NCBI RefSeq assembly: GCF_000875775.1
Contig: NZ_CP010868.1
Span: 186,001-250,000 of the forward strand
DNA length: 64,000 nucleotides
Direction: 5' to 3'
From: Nitrosopumilus piranensis
GTDB lineage: Archaea; Thermoproteota; Nitrososphaeria; Nitrososphaerales; Nitrosopumilaceae
Shown one piece after another: positions 41,853 through 51,480 of the stretch. Below the pieces are notes generated by a model. The model was given only the letters and a program-made list of their open reading frames with translations. It was not told where the DNA came from and made no database searches. Position numbers and translations under genes: made by a program. Every line of letters starts with the position of its first letter. The stretch's first letter is position 1.

Positions 41853-43313
41853 TTGCCCTATAAAGTCAGTCACGGAAAAGCAATCCAAGTAACGTATTCG
41901 CCTGACGAAGTTTTCTCAAGAATTCAACATGAAGGAATTCAATTTATCGATCTACAGTTTACTGGTCTTACTGGTCATTTTCATCATACCACAATTTCAG
42001 CAGACACATTTACTCCTGAACAAATGAGAGATGGGCTACCAAAATTGGATGGCTCATCTATTATCGGTTTTACTAGTATTGATGACTCTGACTTACTTCT
42101 AAAACCTGATCCAAATACATTTGCAATAATTCCATGGATGACAGAAAACAAAACAGCTAGACTACTTTGTGATGTCTATTGGGGAGAAAACCGAGGTAGA
42201 CTATCAAGAGATCCTAGAGGAATTGCTCAGAAAGCTGAAGAGTATATCAAAACACAAGGATTTGATTTTAGTACGTGGGGTCCAGAGGTAGAGTTTTTTG
42301 TTTTTGATAAAGTACATTGGGATGTTCTAACACCATACAAAGGACAATCATATTCAATTGAATCTAAAGAGGCACCATGGAGTCAAGAAGGTAATGGCTA
42401 TCCAATGGGATTACAAGAGGGGTATTACCCAAGTACACCATCAGATACTCTTACACCATATAGAAATGAATGTGTAAACATTCTCAAGAACAATTTTGGG
42501 ATTTTGTGTGATAACCACCATCATGAAGTTGCAACTGCTGGTCAGTGTGAAATAGATATCAAATATGATCACATGACAAATGCAGCTGATGCAGCACAGT
42601 CTTACAAATATGTAATTAGAAATGTTGCACAGAAATATGGAAAAGTTGCAACAATGATGCCAAAACCAATTGCAATGGATTCAGGTTCAGGAATGCATGT
42701 AAATGTAAGTTTGTGGAAAGGAAAAGAAAATACCTTCTTTGATCCAGATGATGAAGATGAATTAAGTCAAACTGCAAGATACTTTTGTGGTGGGATAATT
42801 AATCATGCAAAAGCGTTATCAGCAATTTGTAATCCAACTACTAACTCATATCATAGATTAGTACCTGGTTATGAGGCTCCTGCATATATTGCATGGAGTT
42901 CTGGAAACCGTTCAGCTATTGTTAGAGTCCCAAAACATCTCAGAGGGAAACAATATTCAAATCTAAAGAGATTAGAGTTTAGAGCACCCGATCCCTCTTC
43001 TAATCCATATCTCGTATTTGCTGCAGTTACTGCAGCTGGAATGGATGGACTCAAAAAGAAGATGGATCCGGGTGATCAGGTTCGTGATGATATTTTTAAA
43101 ATGACAAAATCAGACAGGGCAAAGAGAGGTATTGGCGTGCTTCCAAAGAGCCTAGGAGAAGCACTAGACGAGTTAGAAAGTGATAGAAAATTCCTTAATC
43201 CAATTTATACAAATGATGTAATTGATAAAATCATAGAATTAGAAAGAAGGGATCAGCGTGAGATTTCCATCAGACCACATCCTCATGAATTTTATCTCTA
43301 CTTTGATGTTTAG
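41853..43313 (+). CDS. glnA: glutamine synthetase type I (copy 2)
   Basis: 486 residues, with the full set of motifs: GPEVEFFVFD, HHEVATAGQCEIDIKYDH, KPIAMDSGSGMHVNVSLW and NRSAIVRVP. Near residue 405 it reads RDDIFKMTKSDR, so the place of the adenylylated tyrosine is phenylalanine. It would not be controlled by adenylylation. This differs from copy 1 at 25654-27099. TTG start at 41853. The 3' end overlaps a convergent membrane gene by 4 bp. Confidence 0.93.
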   Translation: MPYKVSHGKAIQVTYSPDEVFSRIQHEGIQFIDLQFTGLTGHFHHTTISADTFTPEQMRDGLPKLDGSSIIGFTSIDDSDLLLKPDPNTFAIIPWMTENKTARLLCDVYWGENRGRLSRDPRGIAQKAEEYIKTQGFDFSTWGPEVEFFVFDKVHWDVLTPYKGQSYSIESKEAPWSQEGNGYPMGLQEGYYPSTPSDTLTPYRNECVNILKNNFGILCDNHHHEVATAGQCEIDIKYDHMTNAADAAQSYKYVIRNVAQKYGKVATMMPKPIAMDSGSGMHVNVSLWKGKENTFFDPDDEDELSQTARYFCGGIINHAKALSAICNPTTNSYHRLVPGYEAPAYIAWSSGNRSAIVRVPKHLRGKQYSNLKRLEFRAPDPSSNPYLVFAAVTAAGMDGLKKKMDPGDQVRDDIFKMTKSDRAKRGIGVLPKSLGEALDELESDRKFLNPIYTNDVIDKIIELERRDQREISIRPHPHEFYLYFDV

Positions 43314-43588
43314 AATCTTCCAGTAAGCTGGAAAATATAGTACAATGAAATTGCCATTAGTGCAAATCCTCCTCCAAGAAATATTTCTCTTCTTTTCTCG
43401 GATGTTGCAGATTTGTACAATAACACACCACCTGCTAAACCTACAAACAACACCAAAACTCCTACAACAACACTATCAAAACTAGTGTTAGTAATTAGAG
43501 GATGGAAAAATCCCGCCAATAATGCAAAAAACACAACCAAGTAAACATACTTGAAGCCAGTAAGAAATCTTGATGATGTTTTACTCAA
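43310..43588 (-). CDS. small membrane protein
   Basis: 92 residues with about three hydrophobic segments (YVYLVVFFALLAGFF, SVVVGVLVLFVGLAGGVLLY, GFALMAISLYYIF). No motif recognised. It overlaps the GS stop by 4 bp and is followed 53 nt away by the thermosome stop. Confidence 0.6.
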   Translation of the reverse strand: MSKTSSRFLTGFKYVYLVVFFALLAGFFHPLITNTSFDSVVVGVLVLFVGLAGGVLLYKSATSEKRREIFLGGGFALMAISLYYIFQLTGRF

Positions 43589-43641
43589 TGTTGTTCGTAA
43601 AATTGGTTATGAAATAAACTTTTGAAATTTTCTAAAAGAAT

Positions 43642-45357
43642 TTACATCATTCCGCCCATGTCAGGCATTCCACCCATTCCAGGTGGCATTCCACCCATTC
43701 CAGGTGGCATTCCACCCATTCCAGGTGGCATTCCGCCTTCACCACCACCAGGTGGTCCACCAGCAGATTTTTGGGTAGCAATTACATCATCAATTCTTAG
43801 AATCATACAAGCAGCTTCAGCAGATGCAGAAACAATTTGAAGCTTTACTGCAAGAGGTTCAATAATATCACTAGATTTCATATTAGCAATTTTTCCTTTC
43901 ATTACATCAATACCAGTCCATTTTTCACCCTTTTGTTGTTTTGAACGCAATAGTGTAAGAGTGTCAATTGGATCCATTCCAGCATTTTCTGCAAGTGTTA
44001 ATGGAATAGATTCTAAAGCATCTGCGAATTTTTCTGCAGCTAATTGTTCTCTACCTTCTAATGATTTAGCCCAGTTTCGCAGTTTTGTAGCAGCATATGT
44101 TTCAGGAGCTCCACCACCTGCTACAATCTCTGGTTTCTCAATTACGTCTTTTACTACCATTAATGCATCATGAACAGAGCGTTCTACTTCATCAACAACT
44201 CTTTGTGAACCGCCACGAAGAAGTAAGGTCACAGATTTTGGATGTTTGCATCCTTCAACAAATACCCATTTGTCCTCCTCAATCTTTCTCTCCTCAACAA
44301 GATCAGCAATACCAAGATCTTTTTCAAAAAGATCATCTAGATTTGTAACTATTCTTGCACCTGTTGCTTTTGCAAGTTTTGTCAAGTCACTTTCTTTAAT
44401 TCTTCTAACTGCAATAATTCCTGCCTTTGCAAGATAATGTTGTGCCATATCATCAATTCCTTTTTGACACAAAACTACATTTGCACCAGAACCAATGACT
44501 TTGTCAACCATTGTCTTTAGCATTCTATTTTCTTCATCTAGAAATGATTTCAATTGTTGTGGGTTTGAAATGTTAATTTTAGCATCAGTTTCAGTTTTGC
44601 TGATTTCTAATGCAGTATTAATTAAAGCGATTTTAGCCTCATTGATTTTTCTTGGCATGCCTCCATGAACAATTTCTTTATCCAGAACAATGCCTTGAAC
44701 AATCATAGAGTCTTTGATAGAACCTCCAGCCTTCTTTTCAACTTTAATATCATCAATGTCAACATTATATTTTTCAGAGTCCTTTTCTGCAACAGCAAGA
44801 ACTGATTTTACAATAATATCAGCAAGTTGATCAGAATCTTTTCTGACGAGTTTAGTTTGCATAGAAGTTTTTGCAATTTTATTAAGAATATTTTTATCAT
44901 TTGCAGAAATTGTGTCTGAAATGCTTTCAAGGAATTGTTTGGCTTTTCTTGCAGCCTTTCTATATCCATCTACAATAATTGTTGGATGAACGTCTTGATC
45001 AATTAATGATTCTGCATTTTCAAGTAAAGCTCCTGCCAAAACTACAGCAGAAGTTGTTCCATCTCCAACTTCATTATCAGTTGTTTTAGAAATCTCAACA
45101 AGCATTTTTGCAGCTGGGTGTTGAACATCAATTTCTTTGAGAATTGTTGCTCCATCATTTGTGATAGTAACATCACCTAATGAATCAACTAACATCTTAT
45201 CCATGCCTCTAGGGCCTAAACTAGTATGAACAATTTCAGCGACTATCTTTGATGCAGCAATATTGTTTTTTTGTGCATCTCTGCCTTTAGTTTCTGAACC
45301 GCCTTCTTTGAGCAATACGACTGGCATGTTTCCTTTTGAAGTAGCTTGCATACCCAT
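43642..45357 (-). CDS. thsA: thermosome subunit (group II chaperonin)
   Basis: 571 residues. It forms the archaeal ring chaperonin that folds proteins with ATP. Equatorial motifs are [26 protein letters not shown] and the catalytic [12 protein letters not shown], with VAGGGAPE near the end. The C-terminus is a run of seven-residue GGMPPGM repeats that would hang into the chamber. ATG at 45357 has a TATAAA box at 45383-45388 on the minus strand, 28 nt upstream. Confidence 0.95.
   Translation of the reverse strand: MGMQATSKGNMPVVLLKEGGSETKGRDAQKNNIAASKIVAEIVHTSLGPRGMDKMLVDSLGDVTITNDGATILKEIDVQHPAAKMLVEISKTTDNEVGDGTTSAVVLAGALLENAESLIDQDVHPTIIVDGYRKAARKAKQFLESISDTISANDKNILNKIAKTSMQTKLVRKDSDQLADIIVKSVLAVAEKDSEKYNVDIDDIKVEKKAGGSIKDSMIVQGIVLDKEIVHGGMPRKINEAKIALINTALEISKTETDAKINISNPQQLKSFLDEENRMLKTMVDKVIGSGANVVLCQKGIDDMAQHYLAKAGIIAVRRIKESDLTKLAKATGARIVTNLDDLFEKDLGIADLVEERKIEEDKWVFVEGCKHPKSVTLLLRGGSQRVVDEVERSVHDALMVVKDVIEKPEIVAGGGAPETYAATKLRNWAKSLEGREQLAAEKFADALESIPLTLAENAGMDPIDTLTLLRSKQQKGEKWTGIDVMKGKIANMKSSDIIEPLAVKLQIVSASAEAACMILRIDDVIATQKSAGGPPGGGEGGMPPGMGGMPPGMGGMPPGMGGMPDMGGMM
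43664..43735 (-). repeat. 21-bp tandem repeat coding the GGMPPGM tail
   Basis: About three and a half near-identical 21-bp units encode the methionine-glycine-proline tail of the thermosome. Such tails are normal for group II chaperonins. The reverse frame of this stretch is a false open frame. Confidence 0.75.
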
Positions 45358-45382
45358 TGATGCAAAAACTCCAGATTCCCCT

Positions 45383-45388
45383 TTTATA
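45383..45388 (-). promoter_or_regulatory. TATA box for the thermosome gene
   Basis: TATAAA on the minus strand, centred about 28 nt before the ATG at 45357. Confidence 0.5.
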
Positions 45389-45432
45389 CCTTCCAGATCA
45401 AGAATAGTAGATTTGGAGTAGCCATCGGTGTT

Positions 45433-45438
45433 TTTAAA
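45433..45438 (+). promoter_or_regulatory. TATA box for glyA
   Basis: TTTAAA is centred 26.5 nt before the ATG at 45462. It picks this ATG over the TTG at 45453. Confidence 0.6.
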
Positions 45439-45461
45439 TTGGGAAAATCAAGTTGCAAAAT

Positions 45462-46784
45462 ATGGCTAAATCACAAAATAAAGAATCTTACAATAAAATT
45501 TTTACAAAATTAAAGGAGCATCATAAATGGTTTGAAAATTCAATTCCATTAATTGCCAGTGAGAATATTCCAAGTCCTGCAGTCAGGGAAGCCATAATTT
45601 CAGATTTTGGTAACAGATATGCCGAAGGTTGGCCTGGAGAAAGGGTCTATGCTGGGTGCATCTACATTGATGAGGTAGAGTTTGAATGTATGAAATTAGC
45701 TAAAAAACTCTACAAGGCAAAATTTGCAGATGTTAGACCAATTTCAGGAGTTGTTGCAAATCTTGCTGTATATTCTGCTTATTCAAATCCAGGGGATGTT
45801 ATGTTAGCCCCATCTATTCCAGCTGGAGGCCATATCTCGCATGGTAAAAAAGAACATTCTGGAACTGCAGGATTGGTTCATGGTTTAGAAATTGAATTCT
45901 ATCCATTTGATGCACAAGAGATGACTATTGATGTGGATAAGACAAAACAGAAAGTAAAAGAGCTTGAGAAGAATAAACGACTCCCAAAAATAGCAATGTT
46001 TGGAGGATCGTTATTCTTGTTCCCACACCCTGTCAAAGAACTTTCAGACTTTCTAAAGAGTTATGATATGCACATCAATTACGATGCAGCTCATGTTGCA
46101 GGATTGATTGCAGGTGGAAAGTTCCAAGATCCACTTCGTGAAGGAGCAGATACAATAACAATGAGTACTCATAAGACTTTGTTTGGACCTCAAGGAGGAT
46201 TAGTTCTAGGTTCTGAAAAACATGAAGAACCAATCAAAAAAGCTACATTCCCAGGTCTTACAAGCAGTCACCACATCAACAATATGGCAGGAAAAGCGGT
46301 AGCATTTGCAGAAGCTTTAGAGTTTGGAAAAGACTATGCTTTACAAGTTATAAAAAATGCAAAATCACTTGCAGATGCATTAAGTGATGCTGGATTCAAA
46401 GTATTAGGTGAAAGCAGAGGGTTTACACAATCACATCAGATTGCTGTCAATGTTTTAGATTATTCTGATGGTGGAAAAGTTGAAGCCGACTTGGAAAAAG
46501 CCAACATAATTGTAAACCGCCAATTGATTCCAGGAGACATTAAGGCTGGAAGGAATTACTTCCATCCAGGTGGTATTAGATTAGGGGTTTCAGAGATTAC
46601 CAGACTTGGAATGAAAAAGAGTGAGATGCAAGAGATTGCATCTTTCATCAAACAAGTAGTAATAGAGAAGAAAGATCCAAAGAAATTGCTTTCCAAAGTA
46701 AAATCATTTAGAAAGAATTACCAAAAGGTAAAATTCTGTTTTGATAACAAGTTGGGCGCATATGAATACGTCAAATTACGATAA
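45462..46784 (+). CDS. glyA: serine hydroxymethyltransferase
   Basis: 440 residues from the ATG at 45462. It interconverts serine and glycine with a tetrahydropterin C1 carrier. Motifs are LIASENIPSPAVREA, YAEGWPGERVYAGC and the PLP-lysine site TMSTHKTLFGPQGG. The archaeal form probably uses a tetrahydromethanopterin-type carrier. It is convergent with polD large subunit by a 1-nt gap and divergent from the thermosome gene. Confidence 0.93.
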   Translation: MAKSQNKESYNKIFTKLKEHHKWFENSIPLIASENIPSPAVREAIISDFGNRYAEGWPGERVYAGCIYIDEVEFECMKLAKKLYKAKFADVRPISGVVANLAVYSAYSNPGDVMLAPSIPAGGHISHGKKEHSGTAGLVHGLEIEFYPFDAQEMTIDVDKTKQKVKELEKNKRLPKIAMFGGSLFLFPHPVKELSDFLKSYDMHINYDAAHVAGLIAGGKFQDPLREGADTITMSTHKTLFGPQGGLVLGSEKHEEPIKKATFPGLTSSHHINNMAGKAVAFAEALEFGKDYALQVIKNAKSLADALSDAGFKVLGESRGFTQSHQIAVNVLDYSDGGKVEADLEKANIIVNRQLIPGDIKAGRNYFHPGGIRLGVSEITRLGMKKSEMQEIASFIKQVVIEKKDPKKLLSKVKSFRKNYQKVKFCFDNKLGAYEYVKLR

Positions 46785-46785
46785 C

Positions 46786-49700
46786 TCAAGCATAGTCAGT
46801 TAGAAGTGATTGATCACCAGGGCTCTTTCCAAATACTAATTCAATTTCATCAGAAAGTGCATGAATTCTTCCTCTCTGATATTCACTAACATCATATTTG
46901 TCAACAAGTCTTTTTGCAAGTTTCAGATATTTTTCTACAGAACCACGAGTTATTGTAGGAATTAGTTTGTGCCCACACACGCAGGTTTGGATTAAGGGCA
47001 TTCGGCGGTAAGATTTGCCACAACCAGTACACCTAAAATTTTGTCTAGCATATGCTCTTAGATTGCCCATAATATCTGGAACAAGGTGAGTTGAAATGAC
47101 ATCTGAAACAATTTCTGAGGTATTTACAGCATCAATCAATTCAGCATTTTTAACTTGCATATCAAATTTATCCAACATTGAACCAAGAGTAGAATATGCA
47201 CTGCGAGATTTTGAAGTGGTAAGAGATGATGTTGAATGTGTAAAATAATAATCATAAAATTGTCTTTCTGTCTCAAGTCGAGATTTGATAATTTCAACAG
47301 AAGAGATGTCAGGTGCTTTGACTTGTTGAATCGTTGATTCAAAAAATTCTAGAGGAAGTGATTTTGTAACCTCAAGATTGTGTGCTTGAGGTTGAGACTC
47401 GTGTGGTAAAACAAGAGGTTGAATAAGCAGTGGAGCATCCATCAATCCGCCTATAGCATCTGAAAGGAATTGCCTTGAAAAATTCAAAAGACTATCCATC
47501 AACAACATAATCGAGTCAGCATCTCCATCTGCGTCTCTTCTTTTTGCAGAATGCCAGTTAGGGGTTGCAAAACAGACATGGGTTTCAGAATATCCAATAA
47601 TTCTACCAACAATTCCAACAGACGTATGAGGAGCCAAACCGATTATTAGATGCCCAATCAATTCCTCAGAATTTTTTACATTGTAAAATGGAGTCTTGCC
47701 GTAGAATTTTTCTAAAAGTGTGTCAATGTATTTACAAATAGAGACAAGATACCTGCCACTTTCATAGGGAATTACTACATCCTGCATACGGAGTTCAACT
47801 ATCTGTTCAGGATTTTCAAGTGGGTCACCATTAATATCATGTGAATATCCTAATTCTTTGAGCTTCTCAATTGAGGTTCCGATCCAAGATGGTTTGAATT
47901 GAGTTAGAGGCGAGTTAGTTGCATCAAATCGAACAGTTCCATCCTTGAATACTGTAAGACCAAAATTTTGTCTTACAAGTCCCTTTTCCAAAGGCTCGGC
48001 AATCTTATCTTGACTGATTAGTTCCTTTACTCCTTTGAATGGTTCTTGTGCACGTAAACGAATCTTTTCTTGTGCTTCAAGGAGTTTTGATTTTAATGGG
48101 AATTCCTTATGTGAGTAAGCTAAAGCATTTCGTTTACATTTGTTACAAAAAGATTCTTCAAGCGTATCTCTGCAATGAGGACATCTATAGGTAACAGTTG
48201 TTTTTATACCACATTTTGAGCATTTTATTCCAATTGATGGTTGGTTACATTGAGTACAATGCCTGTTGTAGATACTTGTGAAAAAGTGCTCATTTTTAGA
48301 TGCTTTTAGAAGATCTCTTGTTGGTCCCCCTTTATCACTAATAGGAAATAATACATGTGTTGGTGGCTTCATCTGTCTTGGGGCAGCTTTTTCTGGTCTT
48401 CCAATTCTTACCCCAACTGAGGTAGAAAATTTGTTTTTAATTTTGATTCCAGAGGATTTTGAAATTATCTGAGGGATTGACGATTCGTCAATTTCTGGTT
48501 TTTCTCTAAATAACAAATTAAAGAAAATTTTTGCCTCAAGATTTTCAAGTATGATGTTGTCATTTTCAACTACATGTGGAACTCCTAATTTTTCAAGAAT
48601 TTTTTTTATTTGTATATGGTATTCGATTGATGTTTCATTGATTTTTTTAGGTTCTAAAAGTAGATTGAGTTCTTCAGAGGAAATTTTATCCCAAAAATAC
48701 AGATAGCGTGGATGAAGAGCCATATCAAAATCAAGGGAGATTTTTAATGCCTCATCTATGGTGGGAACTTTGTTGAGAAATTGAGTTAGATACTGATCTT
48801 CAGGCTCGTATTTCTGAATTTTTTGTTTTAATTCTTCTATCCAAAATTCTTCCACATATGCTGATGGTACAAGTTGAGCATTGTTTTCTAGAAAATCTCC
48901 AAAGGATATCAGAATATCTCCAAGATGAAGTATTTTTTCAATATCATTCTTAATTTCAATTCCATGTTTCACATCCCGAATCTTTACAACATTTCCATTT
49001 TTCAGGCGGACAGTGGGAGTTTCAATTGAATCAACAAACGCAACAGTAGAGCCTTTTCCTGGAATATCAATTTTGATTTGAGTTCCAACTGCAATGGTAT
49101 GATCAAGAATTTCTGCTATTACGGGATGAATCCCAACTGCTGCAAAGCCGGTGTTGCATGCTCTTCCGTATCTTAATCGAAATCCACCCAGTTTGTTAGG
49201 CATGGATAAGACTGATCTTCCTGTAATTACTTCATGCATTCTTTTAGTAGCTGCGTCTTCTTGTTTTTCACCTGTTTGAACAGCTCCTTTAAGGTCATTG
49301 AGCCATTCCCAACCATCAAGATTGTACATTTCAATTCTTTTTAGTAGTTTTTTGGATCTTCCAATTAGACCATCATTTAGGACACGTAAGGCACCTCCAC
49401 GTACCCGATCAGTCTTAATTCGTACCATAGATTTGTGATTTACAACCTCATAAGGATCTGTATCTACGCCGTCTAACTCTACTGGTAGATTTGAAATCAC
49501 ATGTTCAATATCTTCATCTAATATATGGAATTGAAAGCTACTAGCCTCCCTTTCATAGATTCTTAATTCCTCTACAAATCGACCTGTTTCATCATCAAAT
49601 GAGTTGGCTTGAAATTTTGACAGTCCTGCAGTCTTTCTAACATGATCAGCTATCAACATTGTAACTGCAGATTCTGTCCCTCCAGCTGAACGCATTGGGC

Positions 49701-50163
49701 CTGCAATAGAAACTGAGAGATAATCAGAACCATCCTTGTTTTTCTTTATTTTTACTTCACTTATTCCTTGTAAAGGAGCTATGGTGACACCCTCTGTTAC
49801 AATTGCCAATCCAACCCGAACTGCCAGATCAAGTTTTTCTTCCAAAGTAGAATCAGGTAAAGAATATTTTCCCTGTGCAATCTCTTTTGAGAGAATCAGT
49901 GCTGAAAGTTCTTTTCCATTAATTTTTAGAAGTTCACGTAAGGGTTCGGCAATGTCAATTTCATGCATTTTAGCCACACGATCTGCTAGATCAAATGCGA
50001 TTTTCGGCTCAATTATACCTGATGAGTCCACTAGACTTGATTTAGCAGATGCTGCAGCTTCAAAAATTGAGTACGTTTCTGCAGATAAATTCGAGTAATA
50101 ATCAAGATAATAATCAGGCATTTTTATGCCACTTATACGAGAAATTGCGTCGTTTTCAGACAT
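46786..50163 (-). CDS. dp2: DNA polymerase D large subunit (DP2)
   Basis: 1125 residues, the full catalytic subunit of PolD. SVSIAGPMRSAGGTESAV and NKLGGFRLRYGRACNTGFAAVG are typical. The active-site region CFATPNWHSAKRRDADGDADSIMLLMD has the catalytic aspartates. Zinc motifs are CTQCNQPSIGIKCSKCG, CPHCRDTLEESFCNKC and, near the end, CTGCGKSYRRMPLIQTCVCG. No intein is seen. The small subunit lies at 54423-55868. GGGP synthase precedes it by 12 nt on the same strand. Confidence 0.95.
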   Translation of the reverse strand: MSENDAISRISGIKMPDYYLDYYSNLSAETYSIFEAAASAKSSLVDSSGIIEPKIAFDLADRVAKMHEIDIAEPLRELLKINGKELSALILSKEIAQGKYSLPDSTLEEKLDLAVRVGLAIVTEGVTIAPLQGISEVKIKKNKDGSDYLSVSIAGPMRSAGGTESAVTMLIADHVRKTAGLSKFQANSFDDETGRFVEELRIYEREASSFQFHILDEDIEHVISNLPVELDGVDTDPYEVVNHKSMVRIKTDRVRGGALRVLNDGLIGRSKKLLKRIEMYNLDGWEWLNDLKGAVQTGEKQEDAATKRMHEVITGRSVLSMPNKLGGFRLRYGRACNTGFAAVGIHPVIAEILDHTIAVGTQIKIDIPGKGSTVAFVDSIETPTVRLKNGNVVKIRDVKHGIEIKNDIEKILHLGDILISFGDFLENNAQLVPSAYVEEFWIEELKQKIQKYEPEDQYLTQFLNKVPTIDEALKISLDFDMALHPRYLYFWDKISSEELNLLLEPKKINETSIEYHIQIKKILEKLGVPHVVENDNIILENLEAKIFFNLLFREKPEIDESSIPQIISKSSGIKIKNKFSTSVGVRIGRPEKAAPRQMKPPTHVLFPISDKGGPTRDLLKASKNEHFFTSIYNRHCTQCNQPSIGIKCSKCGIKTTVTYRCPHCRDTLEESFCNKCKRNALAYSHKEFPLKSKLLEAQEKIRLRAQEPFKGVKELISQDKIAEPLEKGLVRQNFGLTVFKDGTVRFDATNSPLTQFKPSWIGTSIEKLKELGYSHDINGDPLENPEQIVELRMQDVVIPYESGRYLVSICKYIDTLLEKFYGKTPFYNVKNSEELIGHLIIGLAPHTSVGIVGRIIGYSETHVCFATPNWHSAKRRDADGDADSIMLLMDSLLNFSRQFLSDAIGGLMDAPLLIQPLVLPHESQPQAHNLEVTKSLPLEFFESTIQQVKAPDISSVEIIKSRLETERQFYDYYFTHSTSSLTTSKSRSAYSTLGSMLDKFDMQVKNAELIDAVNTSEIVSDVISTHLVPDIMGNLRAYARQNFRCTGCGKSYRRMPLIQTCVCGHKLIPTITRGSVEKYLKLAKRLVDKYDVSEYQRGRIHALSDEIELVFGKSPGDQSLLTDYA

Positions 50164-50175
50164 AATAGAGTTCTA

Positions 50176-50928
50176 TTACTTGCTTCTTTGAATTGCTTTT
50201 GCTATTTCCTGTAGTTTTTTGAGACTTCCACCTTTTTCAAGAAATGTGCCTATTACCAAAGCATCAGCACCTGCTTTGACCAAGTTTTGAGCAGTTTTGA
50301 CATCCTTAATCCCCCCACCTACAATCAAAAATCCATTAAATGTGTGTCTTACAGTTTTGACCATCTCTGGAGTAACGCTAGATTTTGCACCAGAGCCTGC
50401 TTCAAGATACACAAATCTCATTCCAAGAAATTGAGCTGCCAATGCATATGCTGCAGCAATTTTGGGTTTCTCAAATGGAATTCCTCTTGCAGAACCAACA
50501 AACCATGCAGAGGTTCCATCTCCAATCACCAAATATGCCGTAGGAAGAGGTTCTAAACCAAATTTCAGGACACTTGGAGCACCCAAGGCTTGTGCTTGTG
50601 ATATGAAATATGGGTTCTCGGAATTCATTAATGAACTAAAGAGTATTGCATCAGCCTCAGGCACTACTCCTGTGACATTACCAGGAAACAAGATTATTGG
50701 GATTTTGATGCCTTTTTTGATTCCTTTAACAACTTTTGCCATTTCTATTTGGTCTGTTGCAGAAGAACCTCCAACCAATATTGCAGATGCACCTATTTTT
50801 TCAACATCCTTAGCAAGTTTGCTTGACGCCTCTAGTTTTGATACTTCTGAATCTATTAAAACAAACAATAATGCATTTTTCTTTTTTAATTCTGATTTTA
50901 GAAATGTCTCAACTTTATCTCCAGCCAT
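50176..50928 (-). CDS. geranylgeranylglyceryl phosphate synthase
   Basis: 250 residues. It joins geranylgeranyl diphosphate to sn-glycerol-1-phosphate, the first committed step of archaeal ether lipids. TIM-barrel phosphate motifs are ILVGGSSATDQ, LILFPGNVTG-like IILFPGNVTGVV, YLEAGSGAKSSV and LIVGGGIKDVKTAQ. A palindromic TTTAAA at 50951-50956 is the TATA box, 25.5 nt before the ATG. It shares a transcript with the PolD large subunit. Confidence 0.9.
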   Translation of the reverse strand: MAGDKVETFLKSELKKKNALLFVLIDSEVSKLEASSKLAKDVEKIGASAILVGGSSATDQIEMAKVVKGIKKGIKIPIILFPGNVTGVVPEADAILFSSLMNSENPYFISQAQALGAPSVLKFGLEPLPTAYLVIGDGTSAWFVGSARGIPFEKPKIAAAYALAAQFLGMRFVYLEAGSGAKSSVTPEMVKTVRHTFNGFLIVGGGIKDVKTAQNLVKAGADALVIGTFLEKGGSLKKLQEIAKAIQRSK

Positions 50929-50950
50929 AGAAGTGATTCGTGTGTGGCTC

Positions 50951-50956
50951 TTTAAA
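50951..50956 (-). promoter_or_regulatory. TATA box for GGGP synthase
   Basis: TTTAAA, centred 25.5 nt before the ATG at 50928 on the minus strand. Confidence 0.5.
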
Positions 50957-50993
50957 GTTTAATTGGAATGCCATTATACATATTTGTATAGCT

Positions 50994-51356
50994 TTGACAA
51001 AGTTTGAAGAATCTAATTTTAACAATATTATTAGGAAAATCATCAAAAAATCTTTGTTTACAGAGAGACAAATTGAAATTATTCTAAATCAGAAGAATCT
51101 TCTAGAATCAGAATTTTCTATCTCTAAAGGTGCGTATTACAGACAAGTTGGGCAATCAAGAGAGAAATTAGTTGCATTATTTTATTCAATCATACTTTTG
51201 CGTGGTTTAGGCATAATTCTGCCTGATGATATAGATGTGATATCCAAACTTTCTGAGCAGATTAGTGTGATAAATGAGAGTGACATATTCCCAGAAAGAG
51301 AAGATGAAGTGATTAGTGTGATAGATAGGCTCGTTAGACAGACATGTAGTATGTGA
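50994..51356 (+). CDS. hypothetical helical protein, possible HTH regulator
   Basis: 120 residues from the TTG at 50994; a longer frame begins at 50940. The sequence is helical and basic at its centre (IIRKIIKKSLFTERQIEIILNQKNLLESEFSISKGAYYRQVGQSREKLVALFYSIILLRGLGII), which suits a helix-turn-helix, but no family is certain. A TATA-like TTATAC at 50974-50979 is a little close to this start. It sits upstream of a membrane-anchored regulator near the origin. Many TGTGAT hexamers lie in and after it. Confidence 0.5.
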   Translation: MTKFEESNFNNIIRKIIKKSLFTERQIEIILNQKNLLESEFSISKGAYYRQVGQSREKLVALFYSIILLRGLGIILPDDIDVISKLSEQISVINESDIFPEREDEVISVIDRLVRQTCSM

Positions 51357-51446
51357 TGTTTGTGATGATTATGGTTCTGTATGAGTTAAGTTGGTTGTGA
51401 TTATGTATGTGAGTTTGTTAATCTAAAGTGTGAAATAATGTTGTTC

Positions 51447-51466
51447 TATCACGATAAATCACGATA
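51447..51466 (+). repeat. two tandem 10-bp repeats over the TATA box of the 51481 gene
   Basis: TATCACGATA at 51447-51456 followed directly by AATCACGATA at 51457-51466, nine of ten positions alike. The TATA-like GATAAA at 51453-51458 overlaps the junction and lies 25.5 nt before the GTG at 51481. A protein bound there would block TBP, so it may be a self-repression operator. Confidence 0.5.
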
Positions 51467-51480
51467 TAGGCATAAAATGT

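Noticed and set aside
43664-43735. Short regular repeats as a CRISPR array
   Set aside because: Units are 21 bp in frame inside a gene, with no spacers.
43622-43840. Plus-strand frame rich in proline and glycine (GIPPIPG repeats)
   Set aside because: It is the reverse reading of the thermosome GGMPPGM tail; no start signal and no independent evidence.
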